From assembly GCF_001550155.1 (NCBI RefSeq), contig NZ_LRUF01000026.1, positions 452,463 through 516,462 on the forward strand: a stretch of DNA of 64,000 bases. The letters are read 5' to 3'. The notes beneath the pieces are model-generated. The model was not told where the DNA came from, did not search any database, and saw only the letters and a program-made list of their open reading frames with translations. Positions 23,370 to 32,259 of the stretch are shown one piece after another. Positions within the stretch are counted from its first letter, which is position 1. Every line of letters starts with the position of its first letter. Source of the stretch: Pseudoalteromonas arabiensis (GTDB taxonomy: Bacteria; Pseudomonadota; Gammaproteobacteria; Enterobacterales; Alteromonadaceae). The position numbers and the translations under genes were made by a program.

Positions 23370-24923
23370 ATGGGTTTATTGGATAAGATACTGGGGCGTG
23401 GTGATAATACTCAGCAACAAGCGCCTGAAGTTCGTGACTACGAACAACCAGAGCAAGCTTCACGAAAGTTATCACCTCAACAAATTGCGGCACAAAAACG
23501 CTATGCTGCATCTAAATCTGATCGTTTGTTTAAAAACCCTATCGGTTATGGGTTAAGTGTTGATGAAACCTTGCGAAGAGATGTGGAGCGCTTACGAGCT
23601 GCAAGTCGATCTGCAGGTGAAGACGTTGGGTATATCAAGAAGTACTTTGGCATGGTGCAAACGCATATTGTCGGGGATAAGGGCTTTCGTCTTCAATCGC
23701 AGATACGAAATGCGCAAGGAGAGCTTGATAAGGATGCGAATAAATCTGTCGAGTTAGCTTATAAAGAGTTTTGTCGTAAAGGTTTTTGCGAAATATCTGG
23801 TCGTATGAATATGACCGAAGCTGACCAATTGATAGCGAAGACCGTTAGCCAAGACGGTGATATGTTGATCAGGCATATAGACAACGCACCTAATAAGTTT
23901 GGTTATGCTTTTCAGCTTATAGAAGCTGATTTGCTCGATGTTAATCTCTATAAAGTCCTGTCTAATGGCCACGTAATTAAAATGGGGGTTGAGCAGGACG
24001 GTTTTGGTCGTCACCTTGCGTACCATATTCTTACCAATCATCCAGGTGAATATACGTGGTCTACGGGCGGTAGACGATATATTCGGGTACCTGCAGATGA
24101 GATTGTATTGCCATTCCCTATGTGGCGCCCAGGTCAAACACGAGGCGTGCCCTGGGCCCATGCGTCGCTATTAGATATGCATGACATTCGTGGTTTTCGT
24201 GAAGCAACACTTGTTAGTGCACGAGTCGGTGCAAGCAATATGCTTATTTATGAGCGGGACCCGGATCAGCCACCTCCTGAAGATGACGAAAATTGGGAGA
24301 ATGGCGAGTTTATTCAGGAACTCGAACCAGGTAAAAGTAATGTGGTACCAGATGGTTTCAAAGCCAGAGAAAGCCGCTTTGACATGCCTGATGATTCAAC
24401 AGGTGATTTTCAAAAAGCAATCTTGCGTGGTGCAGCAAGTGGGGTAGATGCAAATTACAATGTTCTAGCAAACGACTTTGAAGGTGTTAGTTGGTCAACC
24501 TTAAGGCAAGCTGTCATTGAAGACCGTGAGCATTGGAAACGCTTGCAAGGTTGGTATATCAGCCAAATCAAGAATGTTATTTATGAGCGCTGGCTTCGTA
24601 ACGCGCTCATTAGAAATCAAATTAAAAGTTTGTATGCTTATGATCTAGAGCGTGCAAATCATTATCAATTTTATGGCCGTCGGTGGCAGTGGGTTGACCC
24701 ACTCAAAGACGAACAAGCAATTTCAGAAAGCTATAAAAACTTCACTGTTAACCCAATGGAAGTTCTTCAAGACAAAGGCCTTGATCCACAAGAACTCGCT
24801 GAGGGTTGGCAAAACTTCTTAGAGCTAATGGGCGACAACATTCAATTAGCTCAATCTATCGGCCTGATCAAAGGCTCATCGGTTAAGGCCAACGAACCCC
24901 CTCCAAAAGAAGACGAGGAATAA
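23370..24923 (+). CDS. portal protein (lambda gpB family)
   Basis: 517 residues. Typical features are DVERLRAASRSAGEDVGYIK, the RVGASNMLIYERD-type segment after a WRPGQTRGVPWAHASLLDMHDIRGFREATLVSARV helix, and GVSWSTLRQAVIEDREHWKRLQGWYI. It forms the dodecameric ring at the capsid vertex through which DNA enters and leaves. Two bases separate it from the capsid gene, so the pair is cotranslated or nearly so. Confidence 0.92.
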   Translation: MGLLDKILGRGDNTQQQAPEVRDYEQPEQASRKLSPQQIAAQKRYAASKSDRLFKNPIGYGLSVDETLRRDVERLRAASRSAGEDVGYIKKYFGMVQTHIVGDKGFRLQSQIRNAQGELDKDANKSVELAYKEFCRKGFCEISGRMNMTEADQLIAKTVSQDGDMLIRHIDNAPNKFGYAFQLIEADLLDVNLYKVLSNGHVIKMGVEQDGFGRHLAYHILTNHPGEYTWSTGGRRYIRVPADEIVLPFPMWRPGQTRGVPWAHASLLDMHDIRGFREATLVSARVGASNMLIYERDPDQPPPEDDENWENGEFIQELEPGKSNVVPDGFKARESRFDMPDDSTGDFQKAILRGAASGVDANYNVLANDFEGVSWSTLRQAVIEDREHWKRLQGWYISQIKNVIYERWLRNALIRNQIKSLYAYDLERANHYQFYGRRWQWVDPLKDEQAISESYKNFTVNPMEVLQDKGLDPQELAEGWQNFLELMGDNIQLAQSIGLIKGSSVKANEPPPKEDEE

Positions 24924-24924
24924 T

Positions 24925-26805
24925 ATGAAAGTTAATCAAATTACCCGTGACATGTTGGTCGGCGGTAAGTGTCCTATTGCCTATCGTTTTGCAGAAGTTG
25001 AGCAAGGCAGCATCAATGTTGAAGAGCGCACAGTCACAATTTCATTTTCAAGTGAGTACGAAGTTGAACGCTGGGGCTGGTTTGAAACATTGGGTCATGA
25101 GGTAGATGAAGTTGATTTATCACGAATAGAACAAAATGGCCCATTTTTATGCGATCACAATTGGCAAGACCAACGAGGCGTAATCACTAAGGCTTGGGTA
25201 GAAAATGGCCGAGGCTACGCCGAAATAAAACTATCGCGAAATCCGTTAGGTGAACAATTACTGATAGATATGCAAGACAGCATACGAACCAATATCAGTG
25301 TTGGTTACCGAATTTTAGAAGCCACGCTAACCAAGCGAGAAGGTGATAACGAGCATTATCGGATCACCAAGTGGCAACCTATGGAAATATCTTCCGTTTC
25401 TGTACCAGCCGACCCCACTGTCGGGGTGGGTCGTTCAGATGAAAATAGCAATAATGTCAATATCAGAGAGGCAATCAAAATGGATGAGAACGAAATCCTA
25501 GATGACATCACCCCGGCAGAAGATGAAACTCGTCAAACTCCGGCTCCTAATCAACAAACACAACAGCGCTCACAGCAACAAGCACCATTTAGTGCCCCAG
25601 TAAATGATGCTCAGCGTATAGCACAGACCGGTTCTCAATATGGGGCTGAAACACTTGCGAACGAATGTATCCGTGATGGTAAATCGTTTGAAGAGTTTAA
25701 TTCAGCCTTATTACGTGAGCTACAAAACAAGCGCAATGCACCTGATGCACAGTCAACAGTGTTTGACTTGGGGGTTGAGCAAAAGGACCTGCAGCGTTAT
25801 AGCGTTCTTAAGTTATTCCGTGCGGTTGCAACTGGGAACTTTAAGCAAGCAGGCCTTGAGCGTGAACTATCAAATGCCATTGCTGAGCGCACAGGTAAAG
25901 ACCCTGATGGTTGTTATGTAAGCCCGGAAGCATTGGGCTTTGGTATTCGTCAGCAGTTAGAGCGTCAGATGCTAATGCGCCAACAGGCTGCTGGAACCGC
26001 TGGTAAGGGTGCCGAGTTAATTGCTACTGAGCTACACAGTGAACTGTTTATTGAAGCTTTACGGGCAAAAGCAATGCTGGGTGGTTTAGGTGCTCGATAT
26101 ATGAGTGGTTTAGTAGGTAACTTAGATATTCCTAAGCATGCTGGCTCAGCGACATTTTATTGGGTGGGTGAAGATGGTGAAGCTACTGATTCAGATCTTA
26201 GCTTTACAACAGTTCAAATGTCACCGCATACAGTGGCTACTGCAGTGCCAATGACACGCCGTATGATGATCCAATCTACCCCTGATATCGAAGCGTTGGT
26301 TCGTAACGATATTATGGAAGGTTTAGCGCTTGCATTAGATAGCGCTGGTATTAAAGGTACCGGTGCTGCGAATCAGCCAACAGGTATTATCAACACTGCA
26401 GGTATTGGCGCAGTTGATTTAACCGGTGGCGTTAACTGGGCAAAAATAGTTGAGTTTGAAACTGATGTAGCAGAAGCAAATGCAGATTCAGAAAGCATGG
26501 CTTACTTAATGCGCCCAAGTATGCGTGGCACTTTAAAAACCACAGAAAAGGCAGCAGGCACGGCTAAGTTTTTGTGGGGTGATGATAACCGTGTAAATGG
26601 TTATCAAGGTGTCGTAGGTACTCAAATGGACGCAGGTTCGATCTTATTTGGTGACTTCTCACAGCTTATGTTTGGTATGTGGGGAGCGCTTGATGTGGTA
26701 CCTGACCGCGCCACTAAAGTTAAATCTGGTGGTTTAGTAATGCGTCTTTTCCAAGACGTTGATGTTGCGGTTCGTCACGCCCAAGCATTCAGCTACGGCT
26801 CTTAA
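24925..26805 (+). CDS. prohead protease-major capsid fusion (HK97 type)
   Basis: 626 residues. About residues 1-170 are a U35-type prohead protease with CDHNW (His78) and RTNISVGYR (Ser125). A glutamine/proline-rich linker and a helical delta-like region (about 185-360) follow. From about 365 on, the HK97-fold capsid protein is clear (IPKHAGSATFYWVGEDGEAT, HTVATAVPMTRRMM, GIKGTGAANQPTGII, RHAQAFSYGS). Protease, scaffold and capsid in one chain replace lambda's separate C, Nu3 and E genes. A short hairpin follows the gene. Confidence 0.92.
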   Translation: MKVNQITRDMLVGGKCPIAYRFAEVEQGSINVEERTVTISFSSEYEVERWGWFETLGHEVDEVDLSRIEQNGPFLCDHNWQDQRGVITKAWVENGRGYAEIKLSRNPLGEQLLIDMQDSIRTNISVGYRILEATLTKREGDNEHYRITKWQPMEISSVSVPADPTVGVGRSDENSNNVNIREAIKMDENEILDDITPAEDETRQTPAPNQQTQQRSQQQAPFSAPVNDAQRIAQTGSQYGAETLANECIRDGKSFEEFNSALLRELQNKRNAPDAQSTVFDLGVEQKDLQRYSVLKLFRAVATGNFKQAGLERELSNAIAERTGKDPDGCYVSPEALGFGIRQQLERQMLMRQQAAGTAGKGAELIATELHSELFIEALRAKAMLGGLGARYMSGLVGNLDIPKHAGSATFYWVGEDGEATDSDLSFTTVQMSPHTVATAVPMTRRMMIQSTPDIEALVRNDIMEGLALALDSAGIKGTGAANQPTGIINTAGIGAVDLTGGVNWAKIVEFETDVAEANADSESMAYLMRPSMRGTLKTTEKAAGTAKFLWGDDNRVNGYQGVVGTQMDAGSILFGDFSQLMFGMWGALDVVPDRATKVKSGGLVMRLFQDVDVAVRHAQAFSYGS

Positions 26806-26817
26806 TCTCCCTGTAAT

Positions 26818-26839
26818 AAGGCGCTAGTTTGCGCCTTTT
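26818..26839 (+). terminator. weak hairpin after the capsid gene
   Basis: AAGGCGC/GCGCCTT with a 6-nt loop and a broken T run. It could reduce readthrough into the next genes so that capsid protein is made in excess, as in many phages. Confidence 0.5.
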
Positions 26840-26862
26840 ACTTTATTAAAAAGGTATAAATC

Positions 26863-27114
26863 ATGGCAAAGCAAACAGTTAAAAAAGTTAATTTCCGCGT
26901 TGACCGCGGTATTCGTATCAATGGTGAAAGTATTTATCCTGGCAAAGATAAAAAGAAACCAACGATTATCTCGATTCGTGAAACTCTGGCCAAGGAACTT
27001 GTGAATGCAAGTAAAGGCGAAATTGTAAATGATAAAGTCACCACTCAGGTGAAAGAGCCTTCGTCGGAAGATGCAGATCTTGATGCTGCATTTGGTCCAG
27101 AGGGTGAAGAATAA
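26863..27114 (+). CDS. small head-module protein, 83 aa
   Basis: Basic beta-rich N-terminus (KKVNFRVDRGIRINGESIYP) and an acidic tail (EDADLDAAFGPEGEE). It lies between capsid and the FII-like gene, the place of FI in lambda. Function not recognised; a minor head or DNA-packaging accessory role is possible from position. Confidence 0.55.
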   Translation: MAKQTVKKVNFRVDRGIRINGESIYPGKDKKKPTIISIRETLAKELVNASKGEIVNDKVTTQVKEPSSEDADLDAAFGPEGEE

Positions 27115-27396
27115 ATGAACTTTTCCGATGACCTTAATGCAGATCTGACTAATGTATTTTTTGCTGATTTTACTGATGTTAGTGTAATTGATGGCATTGA
27201 GGTTATCGGGTTTTTAGATATCAATGCATATCAATGGGCTGATGTTGATTCAAGTCAGCATATTTTTATCACTCCCCAGAGTGTCGGTTTTAATCTGCAG
27301 CGTCACGATACACTGACCATTTCAGGGAAGTTATACAAGTATGTTACGAAGCGCCAGCATGGCAACGTTACTCACCTAATAGTGGTACCAGGGTAA
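27115..27396 (+). CDS. head-tail attachment protein (lambda FII-like)
   Basis: 93 residues. Pattern: FADFTDVSVIDGIEVIGFLD...ISGKLYKYVTKRQHGNVTHLIV, close to the size and beta-rich form of gpFII-type attachment proteins. It follows the 83-aa gene without a gap and precedes gpZ and gpU, exactly as in lambda. The call rests on both shape and order. Confidence 0.65.
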   Translation: MNFSDDLNADLTNVFFADFTDVSVIDGIEVIGFLDINAYQWADVDSSQHIFITPQSVGFNLQRHDTLTISGKLYKYVTKRQHGNVTHLIVVPG

Positions 27397-27398
27397 TT

Positions 27399-27947
27399 AT
27401 GACCATTATTAATATAAACCATAAACAGCTCACTTATGGGATGAACGAGTTAAACAGAGATTTAAAGCGCATCACCAAAGAAGGCGATCGTGCTGTTCAA
27501 TCTGTTCTGAATCGCGGGCTTACCTCAATTAGAAAAGAAGCTGTTAAAGAGTCTGCTATTGCTTTAGCCGTGCCTCAGAAGGTGCTGCGAGAGCGTACAT
27601 CAACACGCCGTGCAAGCCCTAAAAAATTACGGATTATCATTACTGCAAGGACTCGCGCTATTAACGCTGTCGTTGCCGGCGCAAAAGAAACCGATACCGG
27701 TTTGAGCTTAGGGCCCTATGAATGGGATGGTGGGTTTATCGTCACAAGCAAATACGGTAAGAGAGTGGGTGTTAAACGTTATGGTAAGAAAAGGTATCCA
27801 CTTCAACCCACTGAAATTGGTAAAAGCTTTGTACACCGAGAAGTGAAAAGAGGGCTTGAAAATGCGCGAGCGCGCTTTGAGCGTCGATATAGCCGTGAGT
27901 TAGCTAAAGAAATAAATAAACGTTACACGCGAATATTAAGAAAATAG
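27399..27947 (+). CDS. minor tail protein Z-like
   Basis: 182 residues, highly basic. KRITKEGDRAVQSVLNRGLTSIRKEAVKES...LRERTSTRRASPKKLRIII and the C-terminal helix REVKRGLENARARFERRYSREL match gpZ-type minor tail proteins, which help to connect tail and head. It sits between the FII-like and U-like genes as in lambda. Confidence 0.75.
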   Translation: MTIININHKQLTYGMNELNRDLKRITKEGDRAVQSVLNRGLTSIRKEAVKESAIALAVPQKVLRERTSTRRASPKKLRIIITARTRAINAVVAGAKETDTGLSLGPYEWDGGFIVTSKYGKRVGVKRYGKKRYPLQPTEIGKSFVHREVKRGLENARARFERRYSRELAKEINKRYTRILRK

Positions 27948-27949
27948 TT

Positions 27950-28345
27950 ATGGCAACCAGACAACAAATTAGAGCCAGCATCAAGCAATTAATAGCTGGC
28001 TTTTTTACAGCAACGTTTGATTTCAGACCAGCCCAATTTTACAAAGAAGAGCTGCCATGCAGTGCGGTGTTTTTTGATAGCGGTGAGTCTGTAAGGGATT
28101 TTGATGATGATACTGACACCAATGCGCAGTTATCACTTGAAATAATTATAGATAGCAATGGCAAGCAGGATACAGAATTAGATGTATTTGCTAGCCAAGT
28201 TGAAGCTGCCATTCGAGCTGATAACACCTTAAATGGCTTGGTCGATGCTATTTACAGAGTCGGTTTTCAGTACGACCGAGACCCTGAATCATTAACTGCA
28301 TCACTTACCTTATTTTTTAAAGTTCAATATGAAGACGAGGACTAA
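27950..28345 (+). CDS. tail terminator protein (gpU-like)
   Basis: 131 residues: RQQIRASIKQLIAGFFTATF ... AVFFDSGESVRDFDDDTDTNAQLSLEIIIDSNGKQ ... DNTLNGLVDAIYRVGFQYDRD. This is the gpU pattern. The protein caps the finished tail tube and joins it to the head. Confidence 0.75.
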   Translation: MATRQQIRASIKQLIAGFFTATFDFRPAQFYKEELPCSAVFFDSGESVRDFDDDTDTNAQLSLEIIIDSNGKQDTELDVFASQVEAAIRADNTLNGLVDAIYRVGFQYDRDPESLTASLTLFFKVQYEDED

Positions 28346-28348
28346 ACA

Positions 28349-28768
28349 ATGTTAGGCAATAAAGTAACTTTACATCGTTCAACTGATAACGGCACAGCTT
28401 ATGGCGAAAAGATTGCCAATATTGTTGACCTTCAACCAGGTGCAAAAACAGCTGAGACACATGAAAACACCACATATGGCGCTGAGCATGATTACAAAGA
28501 ATATGACTACGGCTTAAAGGATGGCGGTGAATACACCTTTGTTTTTAAATATGAGCCAGGCAACAGTGATATGGAAGCGATTGCTGATGCATTAGATAAC
28601 GATACGAAAGAGTATTTACAGCTTCAGTTTCCTTTGCCAATTAGTAAGTCAAAGTCATTCCGATGTTTGGTTACTGAAGTCGGCGACCAAACACCTGTTG
28701 GTGAGCATGTAAAACGCTCAATCAAGGTAAAAGTAGACGGTCCTATCGCCGAATCAGCATTGGCATAA
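28349..28768 (+). CDS. tail tube protein (gpV-like)
   Basis: 139 residues. NKVTLHRSTDNGTAYGEKIANIVDL, HDYKEYDYGLKDGGEYTFVFKYEPGNSDMEAIADAL and VGEHVKRSIKVKVDG are typical of siphovirus tail tube proteins. No extra C-terminal Ig domain is present, unlike lambda gpV. It should be the most abundant tail protein. Confidence 0.8.
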   Translation: MLGNKVTLHRSTDNGTAYGEKIANIVDLQPGAKTAETHENTTYGAEHDYKEYDYGLKDGGEYTFVFKYEPGNSDMEAIADALDNDTKEYLQLQFPLPISKSKSFRCLVTEVGDQTPVGEHVKRSIKVKVDGPIAESALA

Positions 28769-28770
28769 TT

Positions 28771-29229
28771 ATGATTGCATGGCTTAAAAGATGGCTTGCA
28801 GAGCGCGCAATGCCAGTTGACCCGAACTTTAAACACCGACTAGTGGCCAAGCAAAAGCTTGGTCATTTTTTTATCGTGGAGTTAGGCGCGAGTGATTATG
28901 TGATCATTCATGACATGTTAGGCCGTATCCAAGCTGAAGATACTGATGATGCAACTAAGTCTCGTGAATTAATGGGGCTTAGGTATATGGCGCTTGCCAT
29001 GTCATTGAGAACGGGCAATGGACGTATGCCATTTGATTGGCAAAATGATGTTGACCTTATGTATTTGGCAACACTACCTCACTCAAAAGTCATACCTGCT
29101 TTGGACGAAATAGCGGCTATTTCAGGTATCGATTGGATAACGCCTAGTTTTATTCCTAAAGAAACTGATACCCAGCTAGAAGAAGTTGAGCAACCAACCC
29201 AAGAAGACTTAGACGCAAACCCCTCTTAG
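28771..29229 (+). CDS. tail assembly chaperone (gpG-like)
   Basis: 152 residues ending at TAG 29227-29229. The body (FFIVELGASDYVIIHDMLGR, TKSRELMGLRYMALAMSLRT) matches tail assembly chaperones. A slippery heptamer A-AAC-CCC lies at 29217-29223 in the right phase, two codons before the stop. A -1 shift would fuse it to the T-like frame below. It chaperones the tape measure protein. Confidence 0.8.
   Translation: MIAWLKRWLAERAMPVDPNFKHRLVAKQKLGHFFIVELGASDYVIIHDMLGRIQAEDTDDATKSRELMGLRYMALAMSLRTGNGRMPFDWQNDVDLMYLATLPHSKVIPALDEIAAISGIDWITPSFIPKETDTQLEEVEQPTQEDLDANPS
29217..29223 (+). promoter_or_regulatory. -1 ribosomal frameshift site in G/GT
   Basis: AAACCCC read as A-AAC-CCC in the G frame, fitting X-XXY-YYZ. 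The -1 frame is open from here through 29531 without a stop. Confidence 0.75.
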
Positions 29230-29531
29230 GCCAACCGAACCGTAGATTTGCCCTGCGGTTGGCACAAAAGAATGGGGCAACCAATGTTGATGACATGCTT
29301 TTAAATATGTCATCAACTCAATTTATAGAGTGGCAGCAATTTGCTCAGCTTGAGCCTTTTGGTGCACAAGTTGATGAATTTCAGTTAGCGGCGCTAAGGG
29401 CGCTAGTCACAAACTATCTCAGCTCCAATAAACAAAATATAAAATCCGTAAATAATTTCATGCTTAGCGCTGTTGAACGGCCAAAAGAGCGTGAGAAAAC
29501 GGTGGAAGAAATTTACCAATTATTTGGATAA
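29217..29531 (+). CDS. gpT-like part of the GT fusion, made by -1 frameshift
   Basis: After the shift the frame reads PLLGQPNRRFALRLAQKNG and continues with TNVDDMLLNMSSTQFIEWQQFAQLEPFG, the DUF4035/gpT pattern. Lambda gpT homologues begin with the same R-LAK-G-style stretch, which lies upstream of the only start candidate (TTG 29259). So expression by frameshifting from 28771 is more likely than separate initiation. The full fusion would be about 254 residues. Confidence 0.75.
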   Translation, partial: KPLLGQPNRRFALRLAQKNGATNVDDMLLNMSSTQFIEWQQFAQLEPFGAQVDEFQLAALRALVTNYLSSNKQNIKSVNNFMLSAVERPKEREKTVEEIYQLFG

Positions 29532-29536
29532 ATATC

Positions 29537-31780
29537 ATGGCCAATGAACATAAAGTCATTTTAAGTGCTGATACCCGATCGCACCGTACAGAGTTTAATA
29601 AGTCAGTAGAAGCAAATAAAAAGTTTACGCTTTCTATTCAAAATGTATCTGACCAAACAAAGCTATTTGCCGCTAAGACTCGCACCTATTCAAATATGGC
29701 AGGTAAAGCGATTGCTGGATTTGCAACAGTAAGTATTGCTGCATATGCGGCGATTTATAAGAAACAAGCTGAATTTATTGATCAACAAGCAAAAACGGCA
29801 GACCGCTTAGGTATATCAACAGAAGCCTTAATTGGTTTGCAGCATGCTGCTAATCAAACCGGTGCGAGCACAGAAAGCCTCAATATGGGGTTACAGCGAA
29901 TGACCAGACGTATAGGGCAAGTTGCAGCAACGGGAAGTGGTGAAGCAGCAGTGGCGCTTGAGCAATTGGGGATCTCAATTGATGAGATAAAGGATAAAAG
30001 CCCTGATCAACAATTTGCACTCATTGCAGAAAAAATGAAAGGCATACACGAGCAAGGCCAAAAAGTATTTTTAACTCAAAAGCTATTTGATTCTGAGGGG
30101 GTGAAATTACTGAATACTCTTAACTTAGGGGCTGATGGTATTGCTGCCATGATCACTGAAGCAGAAGAGTTAGGTATTACATTTAGTCGAATTGATGCCT
30201 CAAAAGTTGAAATGGCCAATGACTCATTTGACCGAGCAGAAAAGCTTTTATCATCGTTTGGTACAAAACTAGCTACCGAAACTGCTCCTCTTGTTGGTGC
30301 TTTATCAGATCTTTTCGTTGAAACAGCAAAAGAAGCCGGTGGCTTCGGCAAACTCGCCCAGCAGGTCATAGGAAAAGTATCAACTGGTATTGGTGTAATG
30401 GCTGACGGTGTTCATGGTTTAAAAGTTCTTTTTAATGGTGCGAAAGTCGTTGCTATGGGTTTTTCGACAGCGCTATGGCAAGGGCTGGCTTTTGTAATAA
30501 ACAAAGGGATTGTCCCTTTTGCTAATAGGGTGACTAATGGCATTTTATTTCCGCTCAGAAAAGTATTAGAGCTTGCTCAGCATATTCCTGGTGTAGGTGA
30601 TTCTGCAAAAAAGGCATTGGCAGAGTTAAATAAACTCGGAAATGCTGAGGGCTTTAAAACGCTGGATGAAATAGGTGAAACTGCATTCGACAGCCTTATT
30701 CAAGCGAAAGAAGATCTTCATAACTCTATGATGGAGCCGCTACCCTCAGAGCGTATAAAGGGATGGATTGAGGATGTTCAAGCAAAATTTCAAGCAGCTG
30801 CTGCAGAACAAACAAGTAAAGGCGGAAAAACAGGCTTATCCAATTTAATTTCTTCTGATCAAAAAGCCCTAGTTGATGCGGCTAAAAAACAATATGAAAA
30901 GATTCATGAAGCACAATTGGCCATGGAAGGTAAAGAAATTGAACTTGAGAATCGTCGCTTTGAACGTCAACAGCAGCAAATGGAAAAAGAGTTCCAGTTG
31001 CTGCGTGATAAGAACCTACTAACCGCTGAAATTGAAGCATCTTATAAGCTGGCTAAGGAGCAGGCCGAAGCACAGCACCAACAAAACATAACTAACATTC
31101 AAAAAGAGCAGCAAGAAGCTAGAGAAAAGAAAGAAAAAGAACATAAAGAAAAGTTAGACAAAGAAGAAAAGACTCGTATGGATACGATGCAGCAATCATA
31201 CGATAGCTTGTTTAACGTGATGAGCGGTTATTTTGATGGCATGGACAGTAAAAAAGCGAGTTATGCGAAATCAGCTATGAGTATTGGTGCTGCCATGCTT
31301 GATGATGAAAAGAGTAATTCAATACAAAGTATTTGGACGAATACCTATGACACTGCGATGAAAGCATATAACGCGCTTGCAGATATTCCTTATGTTGGAC
31401 CTGTTCTTGGTGCTGCAGCTGCAGGTGTTGTTATTGCTGCCGGTGGTATGTATGCGGGTAAAGTAAGTGGCTTAGCTTCTTTCGATGGTGGTGGTTATAC
31501 AGGTAACTTACCACGTTATGGTGGTGTTGATGGTAAAGGTGGTTTCCATGCCATTTTACACGGTAATGAAACAGTTGTTGACCACAGTAAGGGGCAATCA
31601 CTAGGTGCAAATGTAACGGTGAACTTGTTTGAAGATGCGAGTAGAGCAGGTTCGACAACACGTAGTTCAGGGCCATCAGGTGAAGAAGTTATCAATATAT
31701 TTGTGACGAGTATACGCCAGGGTGGTGAAGCTTCATCCGTTCTTGAAAATACCTATGGGCTACAAAGGCAGGGGTTCTAA
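29537..31780 (+). CDS. tail tape measure protein
   Basis: 747 residues. N-terminal helical region with RLGISTEALIGLQHAANQTG (a usual TMP motif), a hydrophobic middle (VVAMGFSTALWQGLAFVINK; PVLGAAAAGVVIAAGGMYAG) and long coiled coils (about 455-560, rich in Q/E/K). The C-terminus has the common 'FDGGGYTG...GVDGKGGFHAILHGNETVVD' tail. It sets tail length and follows the chaperone genes as expected. Confidence 0.9.
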   Translation: MANEHKVILSADTRSHRTEFNKSVEANKKFTLSIQNVSDQTKLFAAKTRTYSNMAGKAIAGFATVSIAAYAAIYKKQAEFIDQQAKTADRLGISTEALIGLQHAANQTGASTESLNMGLQRMTRRIGQVAATGSGEAAVALEQLGISIDEIKDKSPDQQFALIAEKMKGIHEQGQKVFLTQKLFDSEGVKLLNTLNLGADGIAAMITEAEELGITFSRIDASKVEMANDSFDRAEKLLSSFGTKLATETAPLVGALSDLFVETAKEAGGFGKLAQQVIGKVSTGIGVMADGVHGLKVLFNGAKVVAMGFSTALWQGLAFVINKGIVPFANRVTNGILFPLRKVLELAQHIPGVGDSAKKALAELNKLGNAEGFKTLDEIGETAFDSLIQAKEDLHNSMMEPLPSERIKGWIEDVQAKFQAAAAEQTSKGGKTGLSNLISSDQKALVDAAKKQYEKIHEAQLAMEGKEIELENRRFERQQQQMEKEFQLLRDKNLLTAEIEASYKLAKEQAEAQHQQNITNIQKEQQEAREKKEKEHKEKLDKEEKTRMDTMQQSYDSLFNVMSGYFDGMDSKKASYAKSAMSIGAAMLDDEKSNSIQSIWTNTYDTAMKAYNALADIPYVGPVLGAAAAGVVIAAGGMYAGKVSGLASFDGGGYTGNLPRYGGVDGKGGFHAILHGNETVVDHSKGQSLGANVTVNLFEDASRAGSTTRSSGPSGEEVINIFVTSIRQGGEASSVLENTYGLQRQGF

Positions 31781-31782
31781 GT

Positions 31783-32253
31783 ATGTTAGTCCGATACCCC
31801 AAAGACCTAAAACTTCCCCTTGTTTCTACTCACCGACTTTCCCAAAACCCTAATTTATTAAGAACTGAAATGGCAAGTGGTCGAGCTCGGCAGCGCAAGC
31901 GCTTTCAATCAGTGCCAACGACAATGGCTGCAACGTGGAAACTGAAGGCTGATCAGGCCGTTATTTTAGAAGGGTTTGTGAAACACGGTACCAACGATGC
32001 GGTTAACTGGTTTGTTATGCCAATTCGCACACCCCAAGGCTTAATTGATCACGATGTACGCTTTATGCAAAGCCCCCTTGAGTCATGCAGTTTCAATGGC
32101 GGGTTTTGGAGTTATAGCGCAAATATCGAAATCAAAGAGCTGCAAGTAGTGAGTAGAGAAATTTATGATCTTACTACTCACTTTGGAATATTAGATCTCT
32201 CATTCCTTTTAGATGCTATAGAAGTAACTGTTAACCAAAATAAGTTTGAGTAA
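31783..32253 (+). CDS. distal tail protein, gpM position
   Basis: 156 residues directly after the tape measure. YPKDLKLPLVSTHRLSQNPN, RQRKRFQSVPTTMAATWKLK and CSFNGGFWSYSANIEIKELQ give the impression of a small tail-tip protein. Position and size fit gpM, but the sequence is not clearly of the gpM family; it is more like the minor tail proteins that accompany DUF1833 genes. Confidence 0.6.
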   Translation: MLVRYPKDLKLPLVSTHRLSQNPNLLRTEMASGRARQRKRFQSVPTTMAATWKLKADQAVILEGFVKHGTNDAVNWFVMPIRTPQGLIDHDVRFMQSPLESCSFNGGFWSYSANIEIKELQVVSREIYDLTTHFGILDLSFLLDAIEVTVNQNKFE

Positions 32254-32259
32254 ATAAAT

